6,095 nucleotides of DNA from Chloroflexota bacterium (GCA_003648125.1 QMOE01000164.1:1-6095); one strand, 5' to 3'. Positions 1-5,855 are shown, counted from the first letter of the stretch. The notes: generated from the letters alone by a model not told the origin. A program made the numbers and translations.

Positions 1-1161
1 CTGGCAGACAAAATCGAAGAGGAAGGGTTCACGGCTGGAGACGAAAAGCTGCTGGCAGCCCTATCCTGGCAGGCAGCCATTTCTCTGGAGAACGCTCGCC
101 TCTTTGATAACGTGCGGCGTCAGCGGGACGAGATCGCCACGATGAAGCGGTATACGGATAACATCTTTGCCAGCATCGCCAGCGGAGTCATCACCATTGA
201 TACCCAGAACCTCATCACCACTTTCAATCCCGCTGCCGAGACGATCTTGCGCATCCCGGCTCAAGAGGCAGTAAATCACCCCTATCAGCAGGCACTCGGA
301 TTCCTGTGCGACACTCCTCTCCCCACTCTCGTAGAGGACGTGCGCCGGCGCGGCAGTGCTGGCATAACACAAGAGATCAGCCCATACCTGCCCCAGGGCG
401 GGCAACTCCATCTGAGTCTGAATCTTTCCACGCTGCGAGGGAGTCGGAAAGAAAATCTGGGGGTGGCGATTGTGATGGACGACATCACAGAAAAGCGGCG
501 CTACGAGCGAGAGAGCGCCATGGTGCGCCGTTACCTCCCGTCCGAACTGGTGGATCGGCTCCCGCACGACCTGGCCGAACTGGGACTGCATGGCGAGCGG
601 CGGGTGATCACAGTTTTCTTTGCCGATCTGCGAAGTTTTACCAAGTTCAGCGAGGTCAATCCATCCGAACAAGTTTTTGAGGTGCTCAACAGCTATCTCT
701 CTCTGGCCGAGGATGCGGTCCGCCACCACAGGGGCATCGTGGACAAGTACATGGGCGATGCAGTGATGGCTCTCTTCAACACCCCACTGTTGGAGGAACA
801 GGAACACGCCTGGTGCGCGGTGCAGACCGCCTGGGCGCTAAAGAAGGCGGTAGAAGTTCATTATCGCACTATCACCTCAGAGGAACAGCTCTTCGTGGGC
901 ATAGGAATCTGCACGGGAGAGGCTGTGGTGGGCAACGTAGGAGCAGAAGGCCGGATGGAGTATACCGCCATCGGGAACCCGGTCAACCTGGGTTTTCACT
1001 TGCAGGGGCGCGCCCAACCGGGACAAATCTTGCTCTGCCCCAGTACGTGGGAGATGGTGCGAGATCGAGTACGGGCCAACTCGCTGATAGTCGAAGGGGT
1101 CAAGGGCCACCAGACTTCTACACTCGCTTACGAGTTGGTGGGGCTGATCGGCTCTGAGTGA
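1..1161 (+). CDS. GAF-PAS-class III adenylate cyclase (5' end missing)
   Basis: The reading frame is open from base 1 and ends in TGA at 1159-1161, giving 386 visible residues; the start lies upstream of the window. Residues 1-36 (FTAGDEKLLAALSWQAAISL, then ENARLF) are the C-terminal tail of a GAF domain. Residues about 46-163 form a PAS domain (SGVITIDTQNLITTFNPAAE, ending VMDDITEKRR). A helical linker to about 195 leads into a class III cyclase homology domain at about 200-380. The two metal-binding aspartates are present: D209 in FADLRSF and D253 in KYMGDAV. The substrate-specifying pair is K249 and T322 (EYTAIG), which in this family points to ATP and so to cAMP synthesis (class IIIb type). 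The transition-state Asn is present (N329, in PVNLG), but the Arg expected four residues later is His (H333), so activity may be weak or altered. The visible part has no membrane segment and is probably a cytosolic sensor-cyclase. The ligands are not predictable. Confidence 0.93.
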   Translation: MADKIEEEGFTAGDEKLLAALSWQAAISLENARLFDNVRRQRDEIATMKRYTDNIFASIASGVITIDTQNLITTFNPAAETILRIPAQEAVNHPYQQALGFLCDTPLPTLVEDVRRRGSAGITQEISPYLPQGGQLHLSLNLSTLRGSRKENLGVAIVMDDITEKRRYERESAMVRRYLPSELVDRLPHDLAELGLHGERRVITVFFADLRSFTKFSEVNPSEQVFEVLNSYLSLAEDAVRHHRGIVDKYMGDAVMALFNTPLLEEQEHAWCAVQTAWALKKAVEVHYRTITSEEQLFVGIGICTGEAVVGNVGAEGRMEYTAIGNPVNLGFHLQGRAQPGQILLCPSTWEMVRDRVRANSLIVEGVKGHQTSTLAYELVGLIGSE

Positions 1162-1185
1162 ACAAGTTAACAACCCCGCCGAGGA

Positions 1186-1208
1186 AGGGGCGAGACAGTG
1201 CCTCGCCC
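1186..1208 (+). terminator. Hairpin just downstream of the cyclase gene
   Basis: GGGCGAG (1188-1194) pairs with CTCGCCC (1202-1208) around a 7-nt loop, 26 bases after the cyclase stop. No run of T follows, so it is a weak candidate for an intrinsic terminator. It may instead protect the mRNA 3' end or be a fragment of a repeat: the string AGGGGCGAGA (1186-1195) recurs at 4086-4095 inside the 80-bp palindrome. Confidence 0.35.
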
Positions 1209-1268
1209 TTACGACAAGTCAGGATAACCGCGTTCCGTGGCGCACAAGTGACGCGCACACTCCGCAAG

Positions 1269-1297
1269 TTGTCAAAAACTCGAGGTCGTGTTAATAT
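1269..1297 (+). promoter_or_regulatory. Sigma70-type promoter for a candidate small RNA
   Basis: The -35 box is TTGTCA (1269-1274) and the -10 box is TAATAT (1292-1297), separated by 17 bases. Each box differs from consensus at one position (TTGACA, TATAAT) and the spacing is ideal. The expected start is near 1304. No protein gene follows closely; a strong terminator comes about 80 bases downstream. Confidence 0.6.
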
Positions 1298-1303
1298 ATG
1301 CAG

Positions 1304-1410
1304 CGGCGAAAGGGTTTGGGTGTGTGAGTGCTCTCCAAGCTGAATGCCGGGGTTCAAACTTTCACCCGTTTGCGGGGCGGCCCTTCAGATTTAGGTTGAA
1401 GGGCCGTTTT
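1304..1410 (+). ncRNA. Candidate small RNA of about 107 nt
   Basis: A near-consensus promoter (1269-1297) and an intrinsic terminator (1378-1410) bracket this stretch, which has no credible coding frame. Inside it, a long-range stem can form: GG-GAAAG-TTTG on the left (about 1305-1317) can pair with CAAA-CTTTC-CC on the right (about 1355-1366), with a two-base bulge and one mismatch. This encloses a loop region containing TGCTCTCCAAGC. I do not recognise the RNA as tRNA, 6S, SRP, tmRNA or a known riboswitch. It is separated from the kinase gene by a second promoter, which favours an independent RNA over a kinase leader. A 16-codon frame from ATG 1344 that ends inside the terminator hairpin makes an attenuator-like reading possible but weak. 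Confidence 0.42.
1378..1410 (+). terminator. Intrinsic (Rho-independent) terminator
   Basis: A perfect 10-bp stem, CGGCCCTTCA (1378-1387) with TGAAGGGCCG (1397-1406), has a 9-nt loop and is followed directly by TTTT (1407-1410). The T run is on the plus strand only; the other side is CCCC when read in reverse, so it acts in the plus direction. It closes the transcript from the 1269-1297 promoter and would also stop read-through from the cyclase gene. Confidence 0.75.
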
Positions 1411-1493
1411 GGCTGCATCACCGCAGCGATTCTCACCTTCCGCGGCAAAAGTAACCGCCGTAACCACTCTTTAACGAAACTGCAATGCTTTTC

Positions 1494-1524
1494 TTGACCT
1501 ACTCGTGCAATTCTGTAGTAAAAT
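1494..1524 (+). promoter_or_regulatory. Possible kinase promoter with MITE at its start site
   Basis: TTGACC (1494-1499) is a near-consensus -35 box. TAAAAT (1519-1524) is the best -10 box, with a longish 19-base spacer. The predicted start, about 1531, is the first base of the MITE-like element, and the target duplication (1522-1530) overlaps the end of the -10 box. It is the only reasonable promoter seen between the 1410 terminator and the kinase gene, but it lies about 300 bases from the start codon. Confidence 0.42.
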
Positions 1525-1530
1525 TGAATA

Positions 1531-1619
1531 GGGTGCGTTTCATTTCGGTTAAAAGTAGCGCGGTTTCCATACCGCGCGCTATGGAAAGCGCGCCTACCTA
1601 ACTTATTTGAAACACACCC
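1531..1619. mobile_element. MITE-like 89-bp palindrome with 9-bp target duplication
   Basis: The ends are inverted: GGGTGCGTTTCA (1531-1542) against TGAAACACACCC (1608-1619), one mismatch in 12. The inverted symmetry continues inward, for example GTAGCGCG then TTTCCATA (1555-1571) against TATGGAAA then GCGCGCCTAC (1580-1597). The element is directly flanked by AATTGAATA at 1522-1530 and 1620-1628 (10 bp if the next G is counted), as expected for a target-site duplication. It has no transposase and would need one in trans. A 9-bp duplication occurs in several IS families, so I do not assign the parent element. Confidence 0.78.
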
Positions 1620-1678
1620 AATTGAATAGTCCCTGGTAGACGGCCATAAATGACTCTACTGAAAAAACTAGGAATTTC

Positions 1679-1797
1679 ACCACAGAGACACAGAGATTTT
1701 AAACTTGGCCTTGAAAAAATTAACTTTTTGGCGCGCAAAGTGAAATTTTCTTGAACCAAACATCAAATTTTCTCCGTGTCCTCTGTGTCTCTGTGGT
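1679..1797. repeat. 119-bp palindromic CACAGAG element
   Basis: The ends are a perfect 17-bp inverted repeat: ACCACAGAGACACAGAG (1679-1695) and its complement at 1781-1797. Imperfect pairing continues inward: about 1703-1730 (CTTGGCCTTGAAAAAATTAA region) against about 1737-1760, centred on GCGCGC at 1731-1736. The whole unit could fold as one long hairpin. I saw no clear flanking duplication and no coding content. It ends three bases before the ATG at 1801. CACAGAG-type palindromes are recalled as common in environmental bacterial genomes; this is from memory, not a search. Related CACAGAG/CACGGAG motifs recur at 5894-5951. Confidence 0.72.
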
Positions 1798-1813
1798 TAG
1801 ATGACCTTTTTTC

Positions 1814-1820
1814 AGGGGGG
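1814..1820 (+). promoter_or_regulatory. Ribosome binding site deciding a TTG start
   Basis: AGGGGGG (1814-1820) lies seven bases before TTG 1828, an ideal distance. The in-frame ATG at 1801 is preceded only by the end of the CACAGAG repeat (CTCTGTGGTTAG) and has no purine-rich site. This favours TTG 1828 as the kinase start. Confidence 0.55.
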
Positions 1821-1827
1821 CCATAAA

Positions 1828-3909
1828 TTGGATAATACTGAATCCCGTACTCCTGCCATAAGGAACAAAACATTGATCGGCAAGACATTAGGCAAGTACC
1901 GCATTATCGGGCATCTGGGCACCGGCGGCATGTCCGAAGTCTATAAAGCGTATCAACCTGGCCTGGACCGCTATGTAGCCATCAAGGTCCTTCTCGCCTT
2001 CCTGGCCACCGAAGAGGATTTTCTGACCCGCTTCCAACGCGAGGCAAAATTCGCCGCCATGCTCCGTCACCCCAACATCGTCCGAGTTCACGACTTTGAC
2101 GCAGAAGACCAGATTTACTATATGGTGATGGAGTTCGTTGACGGCCCCAGCCTCAAAACACGTCTGCAGGAACTGGATGAGCAGGGCCAACTGTTTCCAC
2201 TGGAGGAAGTAGTTCGCATCGTCACCGCAGTCGCCAACGCCCTGGATTACGCTCATCGCCGGGGAACGGTGCACCGCGACATCAAGCCAGCCAACATAAT
2301 GTTCACCCAGGATGATGAGGTCATCCTGATGGACTTTGGTATCGCCAAGATGGTGAACGTCGCCGGGTTGACGGTCAGCGGGGCCATGGTCGGGACACCT
2401 GCGTACATGTCTCCTGAGCAGGGAATGGGACGAGCAGGGGATGAACGGGCCGACATTTACTCGCTTGGAGTCGTATTGTACCAACTTGTCACAGGCCGTC
2501 TCCCGTTCGATGCCGAGACACCTATGGGAATCGTGCTCAAACACATCAACGATCCCGTGACACCCCCCACTGCCATCAATCCCAACTTACCTCCGGGCAT
2601 CGAAGCGGTAGTTATGCGAGCACTGACCAAGTCCCCCGAAGAGCGATACCAGAGCGCCAAAGAGCTCGCTGCCGATCTAAAACGAGCTATGACCGGTCAA
2701 CCCGTCCTACAGGCCGCGCCAGAAGTGACCACAGTATCACCGACATCCGCGACGGCGGTAGACATCCAAGCGCAGAAACAGACGGGGCAATGGGAGCGAG
2801 CGACGCTGCCGAGCGTTCCGACCTACACCCCTCCAGTAGACTCAGCCCGCCGCACCAATCGTCACTGGGGCACCTGGTTGATCGCACTGCTGGCCCTGAT
2901 TTTGATCAGTAGCGGCGGCTTTTTCTACGCTACAGGGAAAGCAGACCCCCTGCTGGCCGCCCTGGCCGCTCTGGCCTCGCAAATCGCGACCCCCACGCCT
3001 GATGCGAACGTCACCCCTACGACAACACCGGATATCTTTGCCACCCAAGTCGCCGCTGCGGAGGCGGCGCTGGCTACCCGTGACACACAAGCCACCTATG
3101 AAGCCACCACCAGTTTCACTCCCTCACCCACCCCTAGCTCTACCCCCACCCCCGACTTGACCGCCACGGCCGTGGCAACCAAGATGTACGACCTCAAAAT
3201 CGTCACAGACACACCAGTCTGGCCCAGCATACTTGTGCCGGGCCAGCAATTCACCAAACGATGGGAAATCAAAAACACAGGCACGCGCACGTGGCCGCGA
3301 GGGATCGAGTTGGTTTTCGTATCTGGCGAGGAACTAAAAGTCGTAGAAAAGCTGGCAGTCGAACTTGTTACACCGGGCGCGACCACAAAGATCCAAGTTA
3401 CTCTGCAAGCACCTACGAGTTACGACAGATACACCAGCGTGTGGCAATTGCAAGACATCGAAGGGAACCCAATCGGGGAAGACCTAGAGATCACTTTCCG
3501 AGTAGGCGCAACACCCACCCCACGACCGACATCCACACCCACACCCACCCTCACACCAAAATTCACGCCGACACCGGCGCAGCCGCTATGGATGTCGAAA
3601 CCAACCCTGGGCGTATGCAACACAATTGGCGGGGAAATGACGTGGGATGTAAAAGGGGGCCTCGGCGGCGAATATCGTTACTTTTACGGCGGGGTGGAAC
3701 CCGAGTATGAGCTACCAGAGCCGCGCCACGAGTTCTTGGGATACCCCCACACCATGACCTACTTTACCGCATCGGGCGAGATCGTCTTTCCAGTGCCGGA
3801 TAGTTGCGGGCGCGGCGACTTTGGACAATGCGGGAGCCAAGAAGAAGGATACGAAATCGTGTGGGAGAAAATACGGTACACAGCACAAGATTGTCTGCAT
3901 CCGCAATAA
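1828..3909 (+). CDS. Membrane Ser/Thr kinase with NBR1-type Ig domain
   Basis: A 693-residue protein from TTG 1828 (702 from ATG 1801). Residues about 22-285 are a complete Hanks-type kinase domain of the PknB kind: Gly-rich loop G31-TGGMSEVYK, catalytic K53 (VAIK), alpha-C E72, HRDIKPAN with D151, DFG at D169, activation segment GTPAYMSPEQ from G189, then ADIYSLGVVLYQLVTGRLPF. All catalytic residues are present. A linker leads to one membrane helix (about 347-369, WGTWLIALLALILI...). Outside the cell are a Thr/Pro/Ala-rich stalk (about 378-450), an Ig-like domain of the NBR1 type (about 455-559; PGQQFTKRWEIKNTGTRTWP), a second TP-rich linker (560-585) and a C-terminal domain (586-693) with four cysteines (C597, C660, C668, C689) that I cannot name. 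PASTA repeats are absent. By family, it phosphorylates cytoplasmic proteins on Ser/Thr; the outer part probably senses or binds a wall or surface ligand (inference). It is convergent with the redox gene downstream. Confidence 0.93.
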   Translation: MDNTESRTPAIRNKTLIGKTLGKYRIIGHLGTGGMSEVYKAYQPGLDRYVAIKVLLAFLATEEDFLTRFQREAKFAAMLRHPNIVRVHDFDAEDQIYYMVMEFVDGPSLKTRLQELDEQGQLFPLEEVVRIVTAVANALDYAHRRGTVHRDIKPANIMFTQDDEVILMDFGIAKMVNVAGLTVSGAMVGTPAYMSPEQGMGRAGDERADIYSLGVVLYQLVTGRLPFDAETPMGIVLKHINDPVTPPTAINPNLPPGIEAVVMRALTKSPEERYQSAKELAADLKRAMTGQPVLQAAPEVTTVSPTSATAVDIQAQKQTGQWERATLPSVPTYTPPVDSARRTNRHWGTWLIALLALILISSGGFFYATGKADPLLAALAALASQIATPTPDANVTPTTTPDIFATQVAAAEAALATRDTQATYEATTSFTPSPTPSSTPTPDLTATAVATKMYDLKIVTDTPVWPSILVPGQQFTKRWEIKNTGTRTWPRGIELVFVSGEELKVVEKLAVELVTPGATTKIQVTLQAPTSYDRYTSVWQLQDIEGNPIGEDLEITFRVGATPTPRPTSTPTPTLTPKFTPTPAQPLWMSKPTLGVCNTIGGEMTWDVKGGLGGEYRYFYGGVEPEYELPEPRHEFLGYPHTMTYFTASGEIVFPVPDSCGRGDFGQCGSQEEGYEIVWEKIRYTAQDCLHPQ

Positions 3910-3938
3910 TCCGCGTTTACCTCTCCCGATTGAAAACC

Positions 3939-3969
3939 AACCGCCGTGGGGGCCTACCCTGCGGCGGTT
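3939..3969. terminator. Two-way terminator-like hairpin between convergent genes
   Basis: AACCGCCG (3939-3946) pairs with CGGCGGTT (3962-3969), with possible extra GGG/CCC pairing inside the loop, 30 bases after the kinase stop. On the plus strand the following bases (CTGCTATAC) are only moderately T-rich. On the minus strand the hairpin is followed by GGTTTTC. It is suited to end transcription from both converging genes, more convincingly for the minus strand. TGCTATACT (3971-3979) looks like an extended -10 box but has no -35 partner. Confidence 0.5.
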
Positions 3970-4068
3970 CTGCTATACTTGGCACAGGCATAAAGTTTCA
4001 CTTTTCAGACTGGTGAAGCAGTCGTTGGTCGAATAGCGACCGGCGCAGGCTGAGCAGTCCAAAATGCA

Positions 4069-4148
4069 GTATCTTCTCAAAAAGTAGGGGCGAGAGTAAG
4101 TCGGAATGCCATTCCGACCTACATTCCCCCGAATTATTGAAAAGATAC
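4069..4148. mobile_element. MITE-like 80-bp palindrome with 10-bp target duplication
   Basis: The element runs from GTATCTTCTCAA (4069-4080) to TTGAAAAGATAC (4137-4148). Its two halves are inverted copies along nearly their full length, with a core of GTAAGTCGGAATG (4096-4108) against CATTCCGACCTAC (4110-4122) around a single central base. It is flanked exactly by CCAAAATGCA at 4059-4068 and 4149-4158, a 10-bp target-site duplication. It codes for nothing. It lies 50 bases past the redox gene stop. Read on the minus strand the hairpin is followed by TGCATTTTGG, so it could also help terminate that gene. A related arm occurs at 5973-5995. Confidence 0.8.
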
Positions 4149-4198
4149 CCAAAATGCAAGATTGTGGCAACGAGCAGTATAGAAACCAAGTTTCCGCG

Positions 4199-5779
4199 CT
4201 AGGCAAATATAGAAACGACCAGCCAGGCTGCCAGCGCAACAAAGAGCATCGTCATACCTAATTTGATCGTCGCTGCCCGCCGCTGGAGAAAGTCGGTCAA
4301 CTGCTTTGACCCGGTACCATAGTAAGCCAAGATGAAAACTATTACCAATGGTAAAATGAAAAGCAAGTTGTACAAGACGAGAAAGACAAACGCCCGCATC
4401 TGCATCTCGGGCCGGCTCATCACGAAAATAATAGTAGGCAGGTAGACCTGGCCCGTGCATGCCAACTCTAGGAACGAGATCACTATACCGGTGATAAAAG
4501 CCCCGGCGATGAACGTCTGCGATTTACGCCCCCGGCGAATGACCGAGTTGATACGCATCCGCAACTTGTGAGGCAAATTCAACGTCATATCGCCAATCTC
4601 TCCCCGCCGGGCCTTGAGAAAGTCGAGAAAGCTGAACACTGCCAGCCCGGCACACAAGAGAGCGGTCAGACCGTATACCCAACGCCCCAACGTCGTCAGC
4701 AGATCGCCCAGCAGAGCCAGCACCTTGTAGAAACCCAATCCCACCGCCAGGTAGGCCAGGAACACGCCGAGGGTAAAAGCTACACCCACGACCAGAATCT
4801 CCCGCCCTTTGCGCTCGCTCAAGGTCAGGTACGAGATAAAAAAGACCAACGTGGCAAAGGCGCAGGGGTTGAGGCCATCCACCAGGCCGGCGAAGACGAC
4901 AGTGAGAACACCAAACGACTTGAAACGATCGAGGATATTCTGCTCAGCCTCGGCGGAATCAAAATTATCCCAGGCGCGCTCTGCGCCGGTGGGAGCGTAC
5001 TTTTCGACCAACGCCTGCACCGCATCGGCTGTGATGTCAGTGCCGAGCAAGTAATCATCGCCGACGAAGAACGCTGGGGTTGCCAAGCGCTGCTCCTCTG
5101 GCACGCCGAAACGATCACCCAACCACTCCGCCAAAGCAGTGTCATTCTGAACGTTATATTCCTCGTACATCAACTGTGGGTACTTGCTCTGTACGTACCG
5201 AAGATCGTACTCGGCGCGGCTGCACTCTTGGCAGCCCACCTCATAGAAATAGGCTGCGTAAATCGGCATCGGCTCCTTACAAACAGCCGCGTCCTCTGGG
5301 CCACAGGGCTGCACTTGCTCGCCCTGGCCAAAGTCAAAACTCGTTCCTCCCCCACTCCCAGCAGCAATCTCATCCAGGCCGGGGATATCGGGCCACGCAG
5401 TGCCACCTGCTCCCAGACAGATGTCGAGCAAGCAGCGCAATTTCTCCTCGCTGATCTCATCTTCCCCGATGAGCACCTGCCCGTCAACGACCAATGTCGG
5501 CAACCCGCGCTCCTCTGAGGAGACATCCAGCATATCCTCAGCGGCGATCAGCATGGCATAGTTATCCGGGTCCGAGATCTCGACCATCTTGATCTGCAAT
5601 TGATCGCTGTATTGCTCTTGCAGGGGCGACAAAACATCGTTGATGATGGTAATGCAGTGCAGACAATCATTGGAATAAAAATAGACCATGCGCATAACTG
5701 GCCCACCATCGGCTCGGGCCGTCCCCACCCCGCACGTCAGAATCAACAAAATCGCCCACAGCCAGTTCCTCAATCTCAT
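4199..5779 (-). CDS. Double-thioredoxin CcdA/DsbD-like thiol electron transporter
   Basis: A 526-residue protein. An in-frame TAG six codons upstream and a signal peptide (residues 1-24, cleavage likely after TARA) support the ATG at 5779. Thioredoxin-like domain 1 (about 28-122) has the CLHC active site (C39, C42) and a likely cis-Pro, P94 (GLPTL). Domain 2 (about 172-262) has CQEC (C183, C186) and P235 (ATPAF). A Gly-rich linker with C159 and C167 joins them. Six membrane helices follow at about 289-320, 327-358, 366-388, 420-454, 461-488 and 503-525. C306 (GLNPCAF) in helix 1 and C441 (LACTGQ) in helix 4 match the cysteine pair of CcdA/DsbD conduits. Basic loops at 321-326 and 389-419 fit a topology with the thioredoxin domains outside. 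By family, it carries electrons from cytoplasmic thioredoxin across the membrane to extracytoplasmic thiols, for cytochrome c maturation or disulfide repair. The exact client is unknown. It is a single gene with its own promoter. Confidence 0.9.
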   Translation of the reverse strand: MRLRNWLWAILLILTCGVGTARADGGPVMRMVYFYSNDCLHCITIINDVLSPLQEQYSDQLQIKMVEISDPDNYAMLIAAEDMLDVSSEERGLPTLVVDGQVLIGEDEISEEKLRCLLDICLGAGGTAWPDIPGLDEIAAGSGGGTSFDFGQGEQVQPCGPEDAAVCKEPMPIYAAYFYEVGCQECSRAEYDLRYVQSKYPQLMYEEYNVQNDTALAEWLGDRFGVPEEQRLATPAFFVGDDYLLGTDITADAVQALVEKYAPTGAERAWDNFDSAEAEQNILDRFKSFGVLTVVFAGLVDGLNPCAFATLVFFISYLTLSERKGREILVVGVAFTLGVFLAYLAVGLGFYKVLALLGDLLTTLGRWVYGLTALLCAGLAVFSFLDFLKARRGEIGDMTLNLPHKLRMRINSVIRRGRKSQTFIAGAFITGIVISFLELACTGQVYLPTIIFVMSRPEMQMRAFVFLVLYNLLFILPLVIVFILAYYGTGSKQLTDFLQRRAATIKLGMTMLFVALAAWLVVSIFA

Positions 5780-5791
5780 TTGTTCTCTCGT

Positions 5792-5796
5792 CCTCC
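5792..5796 (-). promoter_or_regulatory. Ribosome binding site of the redox gene
   Basis: Read on the minus strand this is GGAGG (within CGGAGGACG), 12 bases before the ATG at 5779. The sequence is strong, but the distance is longer than the usual 5-9. No alternative in-frame start exists between it and the upstream TAG. Confidence 0.5.
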
Positions 5797-5827
5797 GCTA
5801 CGTTTATCTTTTTTCCCGCTCCGGCGT

Positions 5828-5855
5828 ATTATGCCACAATACGAAAAGTTTGCAA
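5828..5855 (-). promoter_or_regulatory. Sigma70-type promoter of the redox gene
   Basis: On the minus strand, TTGCAA (5850-5855) is a -35 box and CATAAT (5828-5833) a -10 box, with a 16-base spacer. A TG one base upstream of the -10 (TGGCATAAT) makes it an extended -10. Transcription would start near 5821, giving a leader of about 40 bases before the ATG at 5779. I saw no operator or riboswitch in that leader. Confidence 0.55.

Larger units (their letters stand above)
1162..1827. other. Intergenic region rich in RNA signals and repeats
   Basis: About 665 bases between the cyclase stop and the preferred kinase start hold no convincing protein gene. Short open frames here lack ribosome sites and cross the palindromes. 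In order, the region contains a GC hairpin (1186-1208), an unassigned stretch (1209-1268), a promoter (1269-1297), a candidate small RNA ending in an intrinsic terminator (to 1410), a stretch with nothing recognised (1411-1493), a second promoter (1494-1524), a MITE-like element (1531-1619), a 59-bp spacer, and a 119-bp palindromic repeat (1679-1797). Confidence 0.8.

Noticed and set aside
61..807. Minus-strand open frame (248 codons) opposite the cyclase gene
   Set aside because: It overlaps the PAS and cyclase domains, whose motifs are clear on the plus strand. Its translation resembles no family.
1345..1370. GGGGTTCAAAC resembling a tRNA T-loop
   Set aside because: The flanking bases do not form a 5-bp T-stem, and no acceptor or anticodon stem can be placed around it.
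1158..1497. Short plus-strand frames in the intergenic region (61 and 69 codons)
   Set aside because: They lack ribosome binding sites, have unlikely compositions, and run through the terminator hairpin at 1378-1406.
1888..2544. Minus-strand open frame (218 codons) opposite the kinase
   Set aside because: It lies across the conserved kinase motifs and is explained by codon bias of the real gene.
1..3909. Cyclase and kinase as one signalling operon
   Set aside because: They are about 665 bases apart with an intrinsic terminator (1378-1410), separate promoters and two repeat elements between them.
3971..3979. Extended -10-like TGCTATACT after the kinase terminator
   Set aside because: There is no -35 box at the right distance and no gene downstream on the plus strand before the palindrome and the convergent gene.
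4568..5518. Long plus-strand open frame (316 codons) opposite the redox gene
   Set aside because: It is antisense to a protein with a clear signal peptide, two CxxC domains and six membrane helices, and its own translation shows no domain or membrane logic. It is a shadow of a GC-rich gene.
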